DNA of 64,000 nucleotides from Vibrio sp. ED004 (GCF_023206395.1 NZ_CP066149.1:3224001-3288000); one strand, 5' to 3'. Shown: positions 8,992 through 19,248, counted from the first letter of the stretch. Made by a program: numbers and translations. The notes: generated from the letters alone by a model not told the origin.

Positions 8992-9534
8992 ATGAAAGGA
9001 ATCATATTCACCGAATTTTTAGAACTTGTTGAAGATAAGTTTGGTTTAGAGCTTTTGGAAGAAGTGTTGGAAATGTCTGAGGACGAGGGGATCTATACGT
9101 CTGTAGGTAGTTACGATCATAAAGACCTTGTGAAACTCATTATCAATTTAAGTAAGAAAACCGATATCGATGCAGCCAGTTTACAACGTGTATTCGGGCA
9201 ATCGGTATTTAAGAACCTGTTGGCTTCGTTACCCAACAAATCCAGCCTCGCGCATAGCAATACCACCCTCCAATTTATTCAGCACGTAGAGCGTTACATT
9301 CATGTTGAAGTGAAAAAATTGTACCCAGATGCTGAGCCACCAGAATTTAGCTTTATTACTACGACCGAAGCGCAGTTGGTCTTTGACTATAAAAGCGCGA
9401 GGTGTATGTCTCATGTTTGCTTAGGGCTCATCGAGGGATGTGCGGATTACCACGGTGAAACTATTGCCGTAGAAATGACTCCTCAAAATGATGACCAAAG
9501 TGTGGTTCGATTTAATCTCAAAGTAGAAAAGTGA
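8992..9534 (+). CDS. hnoX: H-NOX haem nitric-oxide/oxygen-binding sensor
   Basis: Soluble haem protein that binds NO and controls a partner kinase. It is 180 residues, the usual stand-alone H-NOX size. The proximal haem ligand is His104 (RYIHVEV) and the porphyrin-propionate motif YxSxR is Y133-S135-R137. Several cysteines follow (C138, C143, C150, with H154), matching the zinc/thiol site described for some Vibrio H-NOX proteins. It starts at ATG 8992 after an A/G-rich stretch (AGAAAAGG). It is followed after one base by the histidine kinase, the arrangement known for H-NOX/HqsK of Vibrio harveyi, where NO feeds into quorum sensing through LuxU. The same role here is inference. Confidence 0.93.
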   Translation: MKGIIFTEFLELVEDKFGLELLEEVLEMSEDEGIYTSVGSYDHKDLVKLIINLSKKTDIDAASLQRVFGQSVFKNLLASLPNKSSLAHSNTTLQFIQHVERYIHVEVKKLYPDAEPPEFSFITTTEAQLVFDYKSARCMSHVCLGLIEGCADYHGETIAVEMTPQNDDQSVVRFNLKVEK

Positions 9535-9535
9535 T

Positions 9536-11254
9536 ATGACGCCGGCCTCTGCCCTAGAGAAGAAGCTTAATCGCCAGATAGCAGCAAGAAAAGAAGCTGA
9601 GAAGTTGTTGGAGCAAAAAAGCCTTGAGCTCTTTGAGGCGAACCAACAGCTAGAGATTGCTTTGCGCCAATTAGAAAAGCGCTCCAATGCGAACATACGT
9701 CGTATTGAGTTTCAGCAACAAATCGACAACTTGTTGATTGATTTCGGACGCGCTTTCCTTAGAAATGACCTAAACGATGTCATGCTTTCGGAGCTGACGA
9801 CCAATGTGACAAACAGTTATCTGATTGAAGCCAGTCGGTTAATACTTCCCCCTAAGCTGCTTCCTCAACTCCAAGCTAACGATTACGGTGATGATACGGT
9901 AGAAGCTCTCGACCAAGACATACAAGAACCGCTTTGGAATGGTGAGGTACTGACTGTGCCTTTAGAAGTTGAGAAGGTGATAGTTGGAACGCTGATCGTG
10001 AGAGTGCGTCTACTCGACCAAGATTACGAATTTATTCAGAGCCAATTACTATTGGTTACAGACCTAATTTGTAGTGCATTAACCCATCAGCTTGCGATTA
10101 ACCGTAATATTGAATCGCGCCAAAGAGCAGAAGAGTCTGAAAGGGCGACTCGCGACTTTGTGGCAATGATAAACCATGAATTACGTACGCCACTCAACGG
10201 CTTGTTGGGCAGCGCCGAATTGATCAGCGACACCGAACTGAGCAGTTCTCAGCGTGAGATAGTGAATAACCTGAGCCAATCTGGTGAGTTTCTCAGAACC
10301 ATCATTAACGACCTACTCGATTACAGCAAAATTAATGCTGGGATGTTGGAGTTGATTCCCAAGAAATTTGCGCTGCGTGATCTACGAAATACGATTGAAA
10401 GTATCTTCGTCAATCGAGCAATAGAAAAGCAGCTTGAATTTAATATCAGTGTCGCATCAAACGTTCCCTCACATTTCCAAGGCGATTTAGAACGCATCAC
10501 ACAGCTGTTTGTAAACCTAATCGGAAATGCGATTAAATTTACTGATAAAGGGCACGTGAACGTAGATATCGAGTCGGACAACAACCACTTCGTTTTTTCT
10601 GTGGAAGACACCGGAGTAGGGATTGCTGAATCGGCGCATAAGACGCTGTTTGAACCTTTTACGCAGGCAGATAACTCAAGTAGCCGAAACTATGAGGGCA
10701 CCGGGCTTGGGTTAGCGATTTGTCGCAAACTGGTGGCTCTGATGAATGGCGATATTGGGGTGACCAGTGTTGTTGGTTCAGGCACGACGTTTACCATCTC
10801 GATTCCACTTCAAGTTGTCGATGTTCCGGCAGAGAGTGATAGTGTCGCCAAGGGCTTTGAGTCTGAGGCGGAATTGTCACTACTTAAAGTGCTGGTGGTT
10901 GATGATATTAAGATGAACCAGATCATCATCCAGCAAATGCTTCGTAAACATGAGATTGAACCGGCTATCGCAAGTAATGGTGTCGAAGGGTTTGAGCTCG
11001 CGTCAGACAACGAATACGACATTGTATTCATGGATTGCAGAATGCCTGTTATGGACGGGTTTGAAGCAACAGAGAAGCTAAGAGAGAAGGGTTACGTTAA
11101 ATCTATTGTGGCTCTGACCGCCGGAACGACACTTGAAGAACGCGAACGTTGTATTCAGTGTGGGATGGATGACATTTTGAGTAAACCTTACACCGCCAAC
11201 GATCTGAAAGAGATGCTTAAGAAGTGGGGTGTCTCTGCGGTGAAGGTCGCTTAA
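9536..11254 (+). CDS. hnoK: H-NOX-associated hybrid histidine kinase (HqsK/HnoK-like)
   Basis: Cytoplasmic hybrid sensor kinase, 572 residues, partner of the adjacent H-NOX. Order: N-terminal coiled coil (about 5-60), an uncharacterised sensor region to about 195, the HisKA helix with phospho-acceptor His214 (MINHELRTPLNG), an ATPase domain with N-box (NLIGNAIKF), G1 (EDTGVGIAE) and G2 (GTGLGLAI), and a receiver domain with phospho-acceptor Asp500 (FMDCRMPVMDGF). No membrane helix and no Hpt domain are present, so phosphate must pass to a separate Hpt protein such as LuxU. The start is one base after the H-NOX stop (TGATATG), so translation is coupled. A strong terminator follows. Confidence 0.92.
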   Translation: MTPASALEKKLNRQIAARKEAEKLLEQKSLELFEANQQLEIALRQLEKRSNANIRRIEFQQQIDNLLIDFGRAFLRNDLNDVMLSELTTNVTNSYLIEASRLILPPKLLPQLQANDYGDDTVEALDQDIQEPLWNGEVLTVPLEVEKVIVGTLIVRVRLLDQDYEFIQSQLLLVTDLICSALTHQLAINRNIESRQRAEESERATRDFVAMINHELRTPLNGLLGSAELISDTELSSSQREIVNNLSQSGEFLRTIINDLLDYSKINAGMLELIPKKFALRDLRNTIESIFVNRAIEKQLEFNISVASNVPSHFQGDLERITQLFVNLIGNAIKFTDKGHVNVDIESDNNHFVFSVEDTGVGIAESAHKTLFEPFTQADNSSSRNYEGTGLGLAICRKLVALMNGDIGVTSVVGSGTTFTISIPLQVVDVPAESDSVAKGFESEAELSLLKVLVVDDIKMNQIIIQQMLRKHEIEPAIASNGVEGFELASDNEYDIVFMDCRMPVMDGFEATEKLREKGYVKSIVALTAGTTLEERERCIQCGMDDILSKPYTANDLKEMLKKWGVSAVKVA

Positions 11255-11303
11255 ACACGCTAATAATGCGTTGTGAGCAATGCACTCTAGTTCAAAGACT
11301 AAA

Positions 11304-11333
11304 AAACCGAAGGATCTTACGAGCCTTCGGTTT
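11304..11333. terminator. Bidirectional intrinsic terminator between hnoK and pabB
   Basis: Perfect 10-bp stem AAACCGAAGG / CCTTCGGTTT with a 10-base loop, flanked by an A-run on the left and T-rich sequence on the right, between convergent genes. Confidence 0.88.
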
Positions 11334-11415
11334 CTTCTTATATAGAGCTTTTGCTGAGCGTTAAGCCGCAGAGCTCGTCATTAAGTAGCGGAACTCGCAG
11401 TTAATGACGCTAGGT

Positions 11416-12795
11416 TTAGCAATCTTCAAGTACCGGTAGAATTCGACTCAGCTTATCCAGAGTTTCTTGGTATTCAGAAGCACAATCACTATCAAATACC
11501 ACACCACCACCAGCCCATGCATAAAGCGTATTGTTCTCGGCGACTAAGGTACGAATGGTAATACTGGTATCCATTCTGCCATTTCGGCTGATGTAACCAA
11601 TACTGCCGCAGTACGCTGAACGTCGATGCGGTTCTAACTCTTCAATGATCTGCATCGCGCGAACTTTTGGTGCGCCAGTAATCGACCCTCCAGGGAAACA
11701 CGCTCTTAGAAGGTCAGTCGCAGAATATTGCTCATCAAGGTCTGCTCTGATCGTGCTTACTAAGTGGTGCACGGCAGGGAAGCTCTCAATATCGAACAAC
11801 TTTGGTACATGCACCGTTCCCGGTTTGGCAACTCGGCCAATGTCATTACGAAGTAGGTCGACGATCATCAGGTTCTCCGCCTGATCTTTATCGGCGCTTG
11901 CTAGGTCCCGCGCGTTAGCATCATCAATCATCGGGTCGTCAGAACGAGGGCGTGTGCCTTTGATTGGCTTGGTTTCAATGACGTTGTCTTTGAGTTCTAA
12001 GAATCGCTCTGGCGAAACACTGATGATTGCGCAGTCGGCCAAACGGATGAAACCAGAAAAGGGCGCTGAGTTGTACTGTTCTAACTTGTCATAAGCCAGC
12101 CATTCACTGCCTTGGTATTGGGCATTGAAGCGCTGAGCTAAGTTAATCTGATAGCAGTCGCCGGATAACAGGTACTCTTGAACACTATCGAACTTAGTGG
12201 CGTAGCTCGCTTCGCTCATATTGGATTTCCACGGTGTGGTTAATCCAAAGGGCGGATGTGTTAGGTGTGATTGAGCCATTTGTTGCATCAGCCAATCATG
12301 ATGTTCGTCGATATTGCTGCCGACAATACACGCCGTTTTCAGTTGGTGATCAACGATTACAGCCCATTCATACAAGCCAACTGCCATGTCAGGTGCTTCA
12401 ATATCACGCTTTGCGAGTGATGGAAGTGTTTCGACTCTGCGCCCTAAATCATAGCTAAAATAGCCTAAAGCGCCGCCAACGAATGGCAACTCAGTGTGCT
12501 CTTTAGTCGCAGGCAATAATTGCTGCTGATATTGGTCGAGTAGTTCGAAAGGATCGGAGTCTGAAACCTCGCACGTCTCATTAACATTAACGGTCGTTTT
12601 TGCACCGATTGTCTCGAAGGTGGCGATGGGTTGAGCAACTAAAATATCGTATCGACTATCAACGTGGCTTTCTGAAGCGGAGCGTAATAGCATTGCCCAC
12701 GGCAGGTTTTCAATATGGGAAAACAGCTGTTTAGCTAAAGTTGATTGATATTCAAGCGGCTTGATTTGGATAGAGCGAAATTCGTTGTTATTCAT
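11416..12795 (-). CDS. pabB: Aminodeoxychorismate synthase component I
   Basis: Converts chorismate with ammonia from PabA to 4-amino-4-deoxychorismate, toward para-aminobenzoate and folate. The C-terminal chorismate-binding domain is intact, including PIKGTRPR with the lysine that distinguishes PabB from TrpE, the NLMIVDLLRNDIGRV helix, FPGGSITGAPK, and the terminal WAGGGVVFDSD. About 459 residues, the usual length. Start ATG 12795 is preferred; the frame extends to a TTG at 12813, and neither has a clear SD. It is divergent from the fumarase gene and is not linked to other folate genes here. Confidence 0.92.
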   Translation of the reverse strand: MNNNEFRSIQIKPLEYQSTLAKQLFSHIENLPWAMLLRSASESHVDSRYDILVAQPIATFETIGAKTTVNVNETCEVSDSDPFELLDQYQQQLLPATKEHTELPFVGGALGYFSYDLGRRVETLPSLAKRDIEAPDMAVGLYEWAVIVDHQLKTACIVGSNIDEHHDWLMQQMAQSHLTHPPFGLTTPWKSNMSEASYATKFDSVQEYLLSGDCYQINLAQRFNAQYQGSEWLAYDKLEQYNSAPFSGFIRLADCAIISVSPERFLELKDNVIETKPIKGTRPRSDDPMIDDANARDLASADKDQAENLMIVDLLRNDIGRVAKPGTVHVPKLFDIESFPAVHHLVSTIRADLDEQYSATDLLRACFPGGSITGAPKVRAMQIIEELEPHRRSAYCGSIGYISRNGRMDTSITIRTLVAENNTLYAWAGGGVVFDSDCASEYQETLDKLSRILPVLEDC

Positions 12796-13049
12796 TTGTT
12801 TAATTTGTGACAAAGAGTTCGATCACTGCATGGCGTGTGAGAGGAAGCAAGAGTATCATAAATTGAAAATAAAATGGGTTCTTGATTAGAACGGTGCAAA
12901 CCACATGGTTTAGTTTAAAGCTATGCAAGCGATTGCTAAAGCAACTAAATACAGCTCAACATAATAAAAAGCTAAGCCAACTAATCCGGTTAGACAAAAA
13001 CAGTCTAACCAAGACCCCACATGGAACCAGAACAATAAAGAGGCATGCA
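12796..13049. other. Divergent promoter region pabB/fumarase
   Basis: About 250 bases between the two start codons. The open frame running through it toward fumarase (from 12882) has no family match and no SD, so it is treated as non-coding leader. Confidence 0.45.
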
Positions 13050-14567
13050 ATGACGGTTATTCGTAAGCAAGATGTGATCAGCAGTGTCGCTGACGCACTT
13101 CAGTACATTTCTTATTATCACCCTTTAGACTTTGTCCAAGCCCTAGAAAAAGCGTACGAGAAAGAAGAGAGCCAAGCAGCAAAAGATGCTATCGCTCAGA
13201 TTCTTATCAACTCGCGTATGTCTGCAGAAGGGCATCGTCCAATTTGTCAGGATACGGGTATTGTTACTTGTTTCGTGAACATCGGTATGGATGTTAGGTG
13301 GGAAACGGATCAAACAGTACAACAGATGGTTGATGAAGGCGTTCGTCAAGCTTACAACAACCCAGATAACCCATTGCGTGCATCTGTCCTAATGGACCCT
13401 GCAGGTAAGCGTATTAATACCAAAGACAACACACCAGCGGTTGTTCACATTAATATGGTTCCTGGCAACAAAGTTGAAATTCAAATCGCAGCAAAAGGCG
13501 GCGGTTCTGAGAACAAAACCAAGATGGTTATGCTAAACCCTTCTGATGATATTGCAGAATGGGTAGAGAAGACGCTACCAACAATGGGTGCGGGTTGGTG
13601 TCCACCTGGCATGCTAGGCATAGGTATTGGCGGTACGGCAGAGAAAGCCGCAGTACTAGCAAAAGAATCTCTGATGGAACACATCGATATTCAGGAGCTT
13701 ATCGACAAAGGTCCAGAGAACGCTGAAGAAGAGCTTCGTTTAGATATCTTCAACCGTGTAAACAAACTGGGTATTGGCGCACAAGGTCTTGGCGGTCTAA
13801 CAACTGTGGTTGACGTGAAAATCAAAACCGCGCCAACGCACGCAGCCTCTAAGCCTGTTTGCTTGATCCCGAACTGTGCAGCAACACGTCACGTACATTT
13901 CACGTTAGATGGCAGCGGCCCAGCAGAGCTAACACCACCTAAGTTAGAAGAGTGGCCAGATATTACTTGGGAAGCAGGCGCGAATACACGCCGTGTTAAC
14001 CTTGATGAAATTACTAAAGAAGACGTTCAAGAGTGGAAGACCGGCGAAACGGTTCTTCTATCAGGCAAGATCTTAACCGGTCGTGATGCAGCGCATAAGC
14101 GTATTCAAGGCATGCTTGAAAGTGGTGAAGGTTTACCAGAAGGTGTCGACCTGAAAGGTAAGTTCATTTACTACGTAGGCCCTGTTGATGCAGTAGGCGA
14201 TGAAGCGGTAGGTCCTGCTGGCCCAACAACGTCTACTCGTATGGATAAGTTCACCGACATGATGCTAGAAGAAACCGGCATTATGGGCATGATTGGTAAA
14301 GCAGAGCGCGGCCCTGCAACGGTTGAGTCAATCAAACAACATAAATCGGTTTACCTGATGGCGGTTGGTGGTGCAGCTTATTTAGTGGCTAAAGCCATTA
14401 AAAAAGCACGTGTGGTCGCGTTTGAAGATCTCGGTATGGAAGCGATTTACGAGTTTGAAGTTGAAGATATGCCGGTAACGGTTGCGGTTGACTCTAACGG
14501 CGTGAACGCGCACCAGATCGGCCCTGACACGTGGAAAGTGAAAATTGCTGAAGCTGAAAAAGCATAA
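13050..14567 (+). CDS. fumA: Class I fumarate hydratase (4Fe-4S)
   Basis: Interconverts fumarate and L-malate in the citric acid cycle using an oxygen-sensitive 4Fe-4S cluster. The protein is 505 residues and holds the alpha-type domain (1 to about 280) and the beta-type domain fused, as in the FumA/FumB group. Probable cluster ligands are C66 (PICQDTG), C184 (GWCPPG) and C276 (IPNCAATRH). The C-terminal domain has TSTRMDKFT and the IGKAERGP stretch. Start ATG 13050 is chosen over the longer frame from 12882 because AAAGAGG lies 6 bases upstream and MTVIRKQDV begins the conserved sequence. It ends before a 12-bp terminator. FumA versus FumB cannot be told from sequence alone. Confidence 0.93.
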   Translation: MTVIRKQDVISSVADALQYISYYHPLDFVQALEKAYEKEESQAAKDAIAQILINSRMSAEGHRPICQDTGIVTCFVNIGMDVRWETDQTVQQMVDEGVRQAYNNPDNPLRASVLMDPAGKRINTKDNTPAVVHINMVPGNKVEIQIAAKGGGSENKTKMVMLNPSDDIAEWVEKTLPTMGAGWCPPGMLGIGIGGTAEKAAVLAKESLMEHIDIQELIDKGPENAEEELRLDIFNRVNKLGIGAQGLGGLTTVVDVKIKTAPTHAASKPVCLIPNCAATRHVHFTLDGSGPAELTPPKLEEWPDITWEAGANTRRVNLDEITKEDVQEWKTGETVLLSGKILTGRDAAHKRIQGMLESGEGLPEGVDLKGKFIYYVGPVDAVGDEAVGPAGPTTSTRMDKFTDMMLEETGIMGMIGKAERGPATVESIKQHKSVYLMAVGGAAYLVAKAIKKARVVAFEDLGMEAIYEFEVEDMPVTVAVDSNGVNAHQIGPDTWKVKIAEAEKA

Positions 14568-14639
14568 TTTACCGAAGTCAAAAGTCGTAACAGGCGCTAG
14601 CTTCAGCGTTTGAATTGCAATTCTTGACAGAAAGTTGAA

Positions 14640-14671
14640 GACAAAAGTGCAGCATTATTTGCACTTTTGTC
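14640..14671 (+). terminator. Intrinsic terminator of the fumarase gene
   Basis: Perfect 12-bp stem GACAAAAGTGCA / TGCACTTTTGTC with an 8-base loop, followed by TTATTATC. Confidence 0.8.
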
Positions 14672-14730
14672 TTATTATCAATGATATAGTGATGAACACA
14701 TAGTTTGATATAAGAACATAGGAGAGAGGA

Positions 14731-14916
14731 ATGCCTCGTTTTATTCAGATCCTACAGATTATCTTGGCAGTGGTGATTGGTGCTTTTGTTGGTTACGACC
14801 TGATCTTGAAAGGGATCAGTATCTTTGATAATAAATACGTGACGATTACTTGTGCGCTTTGGCTAATTGCAGAGATTGCACTGTTTGTTATCTACAAGTT
14901 GATTGAAGACGATTAA
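14731..14916 (+). CDS. Small two-helix inner-membrane protein
   Basis: A 61-residue protein of unknown function. Two hydrophobic segments fill most of it, about residues 6-26 and 36-57, joined by a short polar turn (ILKGISIFDNKY). It ends in the acidic tail EDD. The start ATG 14731 has a very strong ribosome site (AGGAGAGAGGA) and the gene is bracketed by its own terminators, which argue for a real gene. No family is recognised. It could be a small membrane regulator or assembly factor, but nothing in the sequence shows which. Confidence 0.7.
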   Translation: MPRFIQILQIILAVVIGAFVGYDLILKGISIFDNKYVTITCALWLIAEIALFVIYKLIEDD

Positions 14917-14941
14917 GAGTCGAATATCGCAGAAAAATTCT

Positions 14942-14975
14942 AAAGCCCCTGATTATGAATGTAGTCAGGGGCTTT
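14942..14975 (+). terminator. Intrinsic terminator
   Basis: 11-bp stem AAAGCCCCTGA / TCAGGGGCTTT with a 12-base loop and trailing TTATTC, after the small membrane protein gene. Confidence 0.87.
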
Positions 14976-15127
14976 TATTCATCTAGCATTAAGAATGGGT
15001 ATTGCATACTCACCACTATTAGTAAAAGAACAAGCAAAAGCATACAAACTATCCCAACTGGGAAAGAACATAGGCTTGCCTCTCTATTATAATAATCAGC
15101 TAGCCTAACTATCACGGAGTCGTTCAA

Positions 15128-16501
15128 ATGAAACACCTAACTCAAGAAATGAGTGACTTTATAAGCAGAGGAACGGATTCTCACATTCGAGTAGCGGTCA
15201 CGGGGCTTTCTCGTGCGGGTAAGACAGCCTTCATTACTTCGCTGGTTAATCAGCTTCTTCATACGTCTACCCACAAAAATCTGCCTCTACTTGCATCGGC
15301 GAGAGACGGAAGAATTATTGGCGCTAAGCGCATCCCGCAACACAACATGATGATCCCACGCTTCTCTTATGATGAAGCGATGGAATCTTTGAATGCGCAG
15401 CCACCAGAATGGCCAGTACCGACACGCGATGTTAGTGAGATTCGTCTAGCCATCAAATATAAGCCAGCTAAAGGCGCAAAGAAGCTGTTGAGTAAAAACA
15501 GCACCCTTTACCTCGATATTGTCGATTATCCGGGTGAGTGGCTACTTGATTTACCTTTGCTAGATATGGACTTTGATACTTGGAGCCAATCCCAATTCGC
15601 CGCGTTGAAAGGCGACAGAGAAACCTACTCGCAACAGTGGAACGCAATGCGTGGTGACATTGACTTGCTAGCCGAAGCCGACGAAAAGAAACTGGTCGCG
15701 ATTGCCGATAGCTATACTCAGTACCTTCATACTTGTAAGGATAACGGATTGCACTGGGTACAGCCGGGTCGATTCGTATTGCCGGGTGAGCTTGAAGGTG
15801 CGCCTGTGCTGCAATTCTTCCCGTGTACTGCGCCCGAGGGTAAATTCTCGAAAACCAGCAACTATGCAGTGCTAAAAGCTCGTTATGAAGAGTACCAACA
15901 GAAGGTCGTAAAGGCGTTCTATAAGAATCACTTCGCGACATTCGATAGACAAATCGTGCTGGTGGATTGCTTACAACCACTTAACGCAGGCTATGACTCT
16001 TTCATGGACATGCGTGGTGCGTTAGAACAGTTATTGAAGAGCTTTAAGTACGGGCGAAGCAATATGCTAAGACGCTTGTTTGCACCGAAGATCGACAAGA
16101 TTTTGTTTGCAGCCACCAAAGCTGACCATGTGACACCGGATCAACATCCGAACTTGGTATCACTGTTACAGCAGATGGTACACCCTGCTTGGCAACAGGC
16201 GGCGTTTGAACATATCGACATGAGTTGTATGAGCATCGCGTCTATTCAAGCGACCAGTGCGGGATATATCTCGTCGGGTTCAGACAATGTTCCAGCACTG
16301 CAAGGTGTCACTTTAAACAACGAGCCTCAAACCATGTATCCGGGTGAGGTGCCGCGCAAACTGCCGAACAAACAGTATTGGGAAACCAACCAGTTTGATT
16401 TCACTAGCTTTAGGCCAATGGAACAACACTCCGATGAGCCTTGTCAGCATCTGAGAGTCGACAAGGTTTTAGAGTATCTCATTGGCGATAAGTTGAAGTA
16501 A
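15128..16501 (+). CDS. ycjX: YcjX-family GTPase-like stress protein
   Basis: A P-loop NTPase of the YcjX/DUF463 family, encoded in Escherichia coli next to the phage-shock genes and ycjF-tyrR. It is 457 residues. The Walker A motif is GLSRAGKT at residues 26-33, and [16 protein letters not shown] near residue 135 resembles the switch II/G3 region. [13 protein letters not shown] near residue 330 resembles a TKxD-type guanine specificity motif. Start ATG 15128 follows CACGGAGTCGTTCAA, with GGAG as SD. ycjF follows after 14 bases and tyrR after that, the order known from enterics, but no psp genes lie upstream here. Its cellular role remains poorly defined. Confidence 0.9.
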   Translation: MKHLTQEMSDFISRGTDSHIRVAVTGLSRAGKTAFITSLVNQLLHTSTHKNLPLLASARDGRIIGAKRIPQHNMMIPRFSYDEAMESLNAQPPEWPVPTRDVSEIRLAIKYKPAKGAKKLLSKNSTLYLDIVDYPGEWLLDLPLLDMDFDTWSQSQFAALKGDRETYSQQWNAMRGDIDLLAEADEKKLVAIADSYTQYLHTCKDNGLHWVQPGRFVLPGELEGAPVLQFFPCTAPEGKFSKTSNYAVLKARYEEYQQKVVKAFYKNHFATFDRQIVLVDCLQPLNAGYDSFMDMRGALEQLLKSFKYGRSNMLRRLFAPKIDKILFAATKADHVTPDQHPNLVSLLQQMVHPAWQQAAFEHIDMSCMSIASIQATSAGYISSGSDNVPALQGVTLNNEPQTMYPGEVPRKLPNKQYWETNQFDFTSFRPMEQHSDEPCQHLRVDKVLEYLIGDKLK

Positions 16502-16515
16502 TTGAGGTAATCAAA

Positions 16516-17568
16516 ATGAGTGAATTGAAAACAAAACAGGTCTTTGATGAACCGTTGAAGACCTCGTTCGATGAGCCGGATAAAAATGAAGTTACCCCAG
16601 ACTTGGGTGCCCAACAGCTATTCACGGAACAAGAGAAGTTTGTGCCCGTCGCGCCACAAGTGGAAGTAGACCTAGATGGTGACGCTGAGCTGCAATTGGA
16701 ACAAGTGATTCGACCGAGCAAAAAGAAGAAGTGGTTTGGAACGGGTTTATTGGTCGCTTTCTCTGGCTTAGTTGGCTGGCAGGCAATTGATTCGGTTATT
16801 ACCGCGATTCAAACGGCCGATTGGCTGGCGTTAGGTTGGGCAGGCTTTATTGCTGCAATTGCTTCATTGGGTTTAGGCGCAATAGGCAAAGAGCTGTGGA
16901 AACTCCGCTCACTTAAAGATCACTTTAGTGTACAAGAGCAGAGTGAAGAGCTACTCCAAAGCCAAAGTGTCGGCAAGGGTAAAGCATTCTGTGAAAATAT
17001 CGCGAAGCAGGGCGGGATTATTGCCGAGTCCCCTTCGTATGATAAGTGGCGAAACAGCATTAACCCAGCACACAGCGATGCTGAAGTGTTGGACATGTAT
17101 GATGCTCTGGTTGTCGCTCGACAAGACAAAGTGGCGACTCAAATTGTCACTAAGTTCTCGACTGAATCGGCGGCTTTGGTCGCGGTGAGTCCGTTGGCTG
17201 CTGCTGATATGTTGCTGGTGGCATGGCGTAATTTCACTATGATAGATAAGCTTGCCGACGTCTATGGTATTGAGCTTGGTTACTGGTCTCGCATTAAGTT
17301 GTTCAAGTTGGTGTTAATCAACATGGCTGCGGCAGGGGCGAGTGAGCTGGCGATTGATGCGAGTATGGACTTAGTCTCGATGGATCTTGCGGGTAAAGTC
17401 TCAGCTCGAGCAGGGCAGGGTCTTGGTGTTGGTATTCTTACTGCACGACTTGGTCTGAAAGCCATGTCATTGCTTCGACCTATGCCTTGGCACAATGACC
17501 GAAAAGTAAAACTATCAGACCTCCGCAAAGCCGTCCTTTCTGAAATAAAGCGTATCACTCTCAAATAA
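16516..17568 (+). CDS. ycjF: YcjF-family inner-membrane protein
   Basis: A membrane protein of the YcjF/TIGR01620 family with unknown activity, co-transcribed with ycjX. It is 350 residues: an acidic soluble N-terminus (1-70), a basic patch SKKKKWF, two membrane helices about residues 74-120, then a largely alpha-helical soluble domain with further hydrophobic segments near 215-240 and 255-305. GAGGTAATCAAA precedes the ATG. The tight spacing after ycjX supports a joint function in envelope stress, which is inference from E. coli context. A long palindromic hairpin separates it from tyrR. Confidence 0.88.
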   Translation: MSELKTKQVFDEPLKTSFDEPDKNEVTPDLGAQQLFTEQEKFVPVAPQVEVDLDGDAELQLEQVIRPSKKKKWFGTGLLVAFSGLVGWQAIDSVITAIQTADWLALGWAGFIAAIASLGLGAIGKELWKLRSLKDHFSVQEQSEELLQSQSVGKGKAFCENIAKQGGIIAESPSYDKWRNSINPAHSDAEVLDMYDALVVARQDKVATQIVTKFSTESAALVAVSPLAAADMLLVAWRNFTMIDKLADVYGIELGYWSRIKLFKLVLINMAAAGASELAIDASMDLVSMDLAGKVSARAGQGLGVGILTARLGLKAMSLLRPMPWHNDRKVKLSDLRKAVLSEIKRITLK

Positions 17569-17591
17569 AGCATTGAAAGCTCAATAGTTTG

Positions 17592-17625
17592 AGAAGAAGA
17601 GTAAACATATGTTTACTCTTCTTCT
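17592..17625. terminator. Long hairpin between ycjF and tyrR
   Basis: Perfect 15-bp stem AGAAGAAGAGTAAAC / GTTTACTCTTCTTCT with loop ATAT. The descending arm is T-rich, so it probably acts as the ycjF terminator although no pure T-run follows. Confidence 0.7.
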
Positions 17626-17691
17626 TGACTGAACTCAGAGCTTAATCCACACTACTGTCAACTTATCCTGACACCTATAATAGGACTATTT

Positions 17692-19236
17692 GTGCGTCTT
17701 GAAGTATTGTGTGAAGACAGACTCGGCTTAACGCGTGAGTTGCTCGATATCTTGGCCTCAAAAAGCATTGATTTAAGAGGAATCGAAATTGATGTTAAAG
17801 GCATTATTTACCTAAATTGCCCTGATATTAATTTTGATGCTTTTAGTGAACTTATGGCTGAAATTCGCCGAATTTCAGGTGTGAAGGATGTACGTAAAAT
17901 CCAATTTATGCCGAGCGAAAGGCATAATACCGAGCTGATTGCTCTGCTGGCTAACCTGCCAGACCCCGTGATTGCGATTGACCTTAAAGGCTCAGTCGAC
18001 ATGGCGAACCACGCTGCATTGAACCTATTCGGCAAGCAAGAAGACGAAGTCATCGGTGAGCCGCTAGCGACGTTTGTGCCTAGCTTTAATTTTGCTCGTT
18101 GGATCGAAGGCGATGTAACGCGCCATCGTGAAGTCGTGGTGCTGGAAGGCTTGGACTTCTCTATCGAGATACTGCCGATTTATCTTGGCGGTGACGTTAA
18201 CGAAGCGGTACTGGCGAGCGCAGTAATGACGATTCGTTCTTGTAATCAAGAGATGAACTCACCAGATTCAATCCCTGAACAGAACAACCTAGGTTTTGAA
18301 CACTTTGTTGGTGTCTCTAATCGCCATAAAGCCTTGATCAGCCAAGCTAAGAAATTGGCTATGCTGGATCAGCCTCTACTTATTGAAGGGGACACAGGTA
18401 CGGGCAAAGAGATGTTGGCTAAAGCGTGTCATAACCGTTCGAACCGAGCGTCTTTTCCATTCTTGATTTTAAGCTGTGCATCAATGCCTGATGATGTGGC
18501 TGAAACTGAGCTGTTTGGTCATGCACCGGGTTCATTTAACCATGAACAAGGTCATAAAGGCATTTTCGAACAAGCGAATGGCGGTACGGTATTTTTAGAT
18601 GAGATCGGCGAGATGAGCCCGCATCTACAAATCAAACTGTTGCGTTTCCTACAAGATGGTTCATTCCGACGCGTGGGCGAAGAAGAAGAGATGCACGCCG
18701 ATGTGCGTATTATCGCGTCAACACGTCATCGTCTTTCTGAATTAGCTGACTCTGGTTCATTCCGTGAAGATCTGTTCTACCGTTTAAACGTTTTGACTCT
18801 GTCTATTCCGGCACTGCGTGAACGCTCAAACGACGTAGCGCCTTTGTTGGAACTGTTTGTTGCTAAATACGCACAGCAATTGGGCATGTTAAAACCAAAA
18901 CTGACGGTAGAACTTATCGATCAGTTAGGGAACTACCAATGGCCGGGCAACATCCGTCAACTTGATAACATGGTGCTGCGTGCATTGACTGAGCTGGATT
19001 CAGACACGTTAACCGTTGAGCAATTCCACTTGCCTCAACTAGAAACTATGACAGCTGGTATGGCGAACTTAAGTCTAGACGGTTCACTCGATGAAATCAT
19101 GAAAGACTACGAGTCGCAGATTCTAGAGAAGCTGTATCAGTCGTTCCCATCGAGCCGTAAGTTAGCAAAACGTCTGAATGTTTCTCACACCTCAATTGCG
19201 AACAAACTTCGCGATTACGGTATCAGAAAGAACTGA
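17692..19236 (+). CDS. tyrR: Transcriptional regulator TyrR
   Basis: Regulator of aromatic amino acid biosynthesis and transport, repressing or activating in response to tyrosine, phenylalanine and tryptophan. It is 514 residues. Domains: ACT (1 to about 75), PAS (about 78-190), AAA+ ATPase (about 205-430) with Walker A GDTGTGKE at 233-240 and FLDEIGEM as Walker B, and a FIS-type helix-turn-helix near 485-512. The sigma-54 contact loop GAFTGA is replaced by PGSFNHE, as expected for TyrR, which works with sigma-70. The start is GTG 17692 (MRLEVLCEDRLGLTRELLD), which matches the family N-terminus. The permease at 3.8 kb is a natural target by function. Confidence 0.95.
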   Translation: MRLEVLCEDRLGLTRELLDILASKSIDLRGIEIDVKGIIYLNCPDINFDAFSELMAEIRRISGVKDVRKIQFMPSERHNTELIALLANLPDPVIAIDLKGSVDMANHAALNLFGKQEDEVIGEPLATFVPSFNFARWIEGDVTRHREVVVLEGLDFSIEILPIYLGGDVNEAVLASAVMTIRSCNQEMNSPDSIPEQNNLGFEHFVGVSNRHKALISQAKKLAMLDQPLLIEGDTGTGKEMLAKACHNRSNRASFPFLILSCASMPDDVAETELFGHAPGSFNHEQGHKGIFEQANGGTVFLDEIGEMSPHLQIKLLRFLQDGSFRRVGEEEEMHADVRIIASTRHRLSELADSGSFREDLFYRLNVLTLSIPALRERSNDVAPLLELFVAKYAQQLGMLKPKLTVELIDQLGNYQWPGNIRQLDNMVLRALTELDSDTLTVEQFHLPQLETMTAGMANLSLDGSLDEIMKDYESQILEKLYQSFPSSRKLAKRLNVSHTSIANKLRDYGIRKN

Positions 19237-19248
19237 TCGAATAAGAAC

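Noticed and set aside
12882..13049. N-terminal extension of fumarase
   Set aside because: Not conserved in the family and a proper SD precedes ATG 13050.
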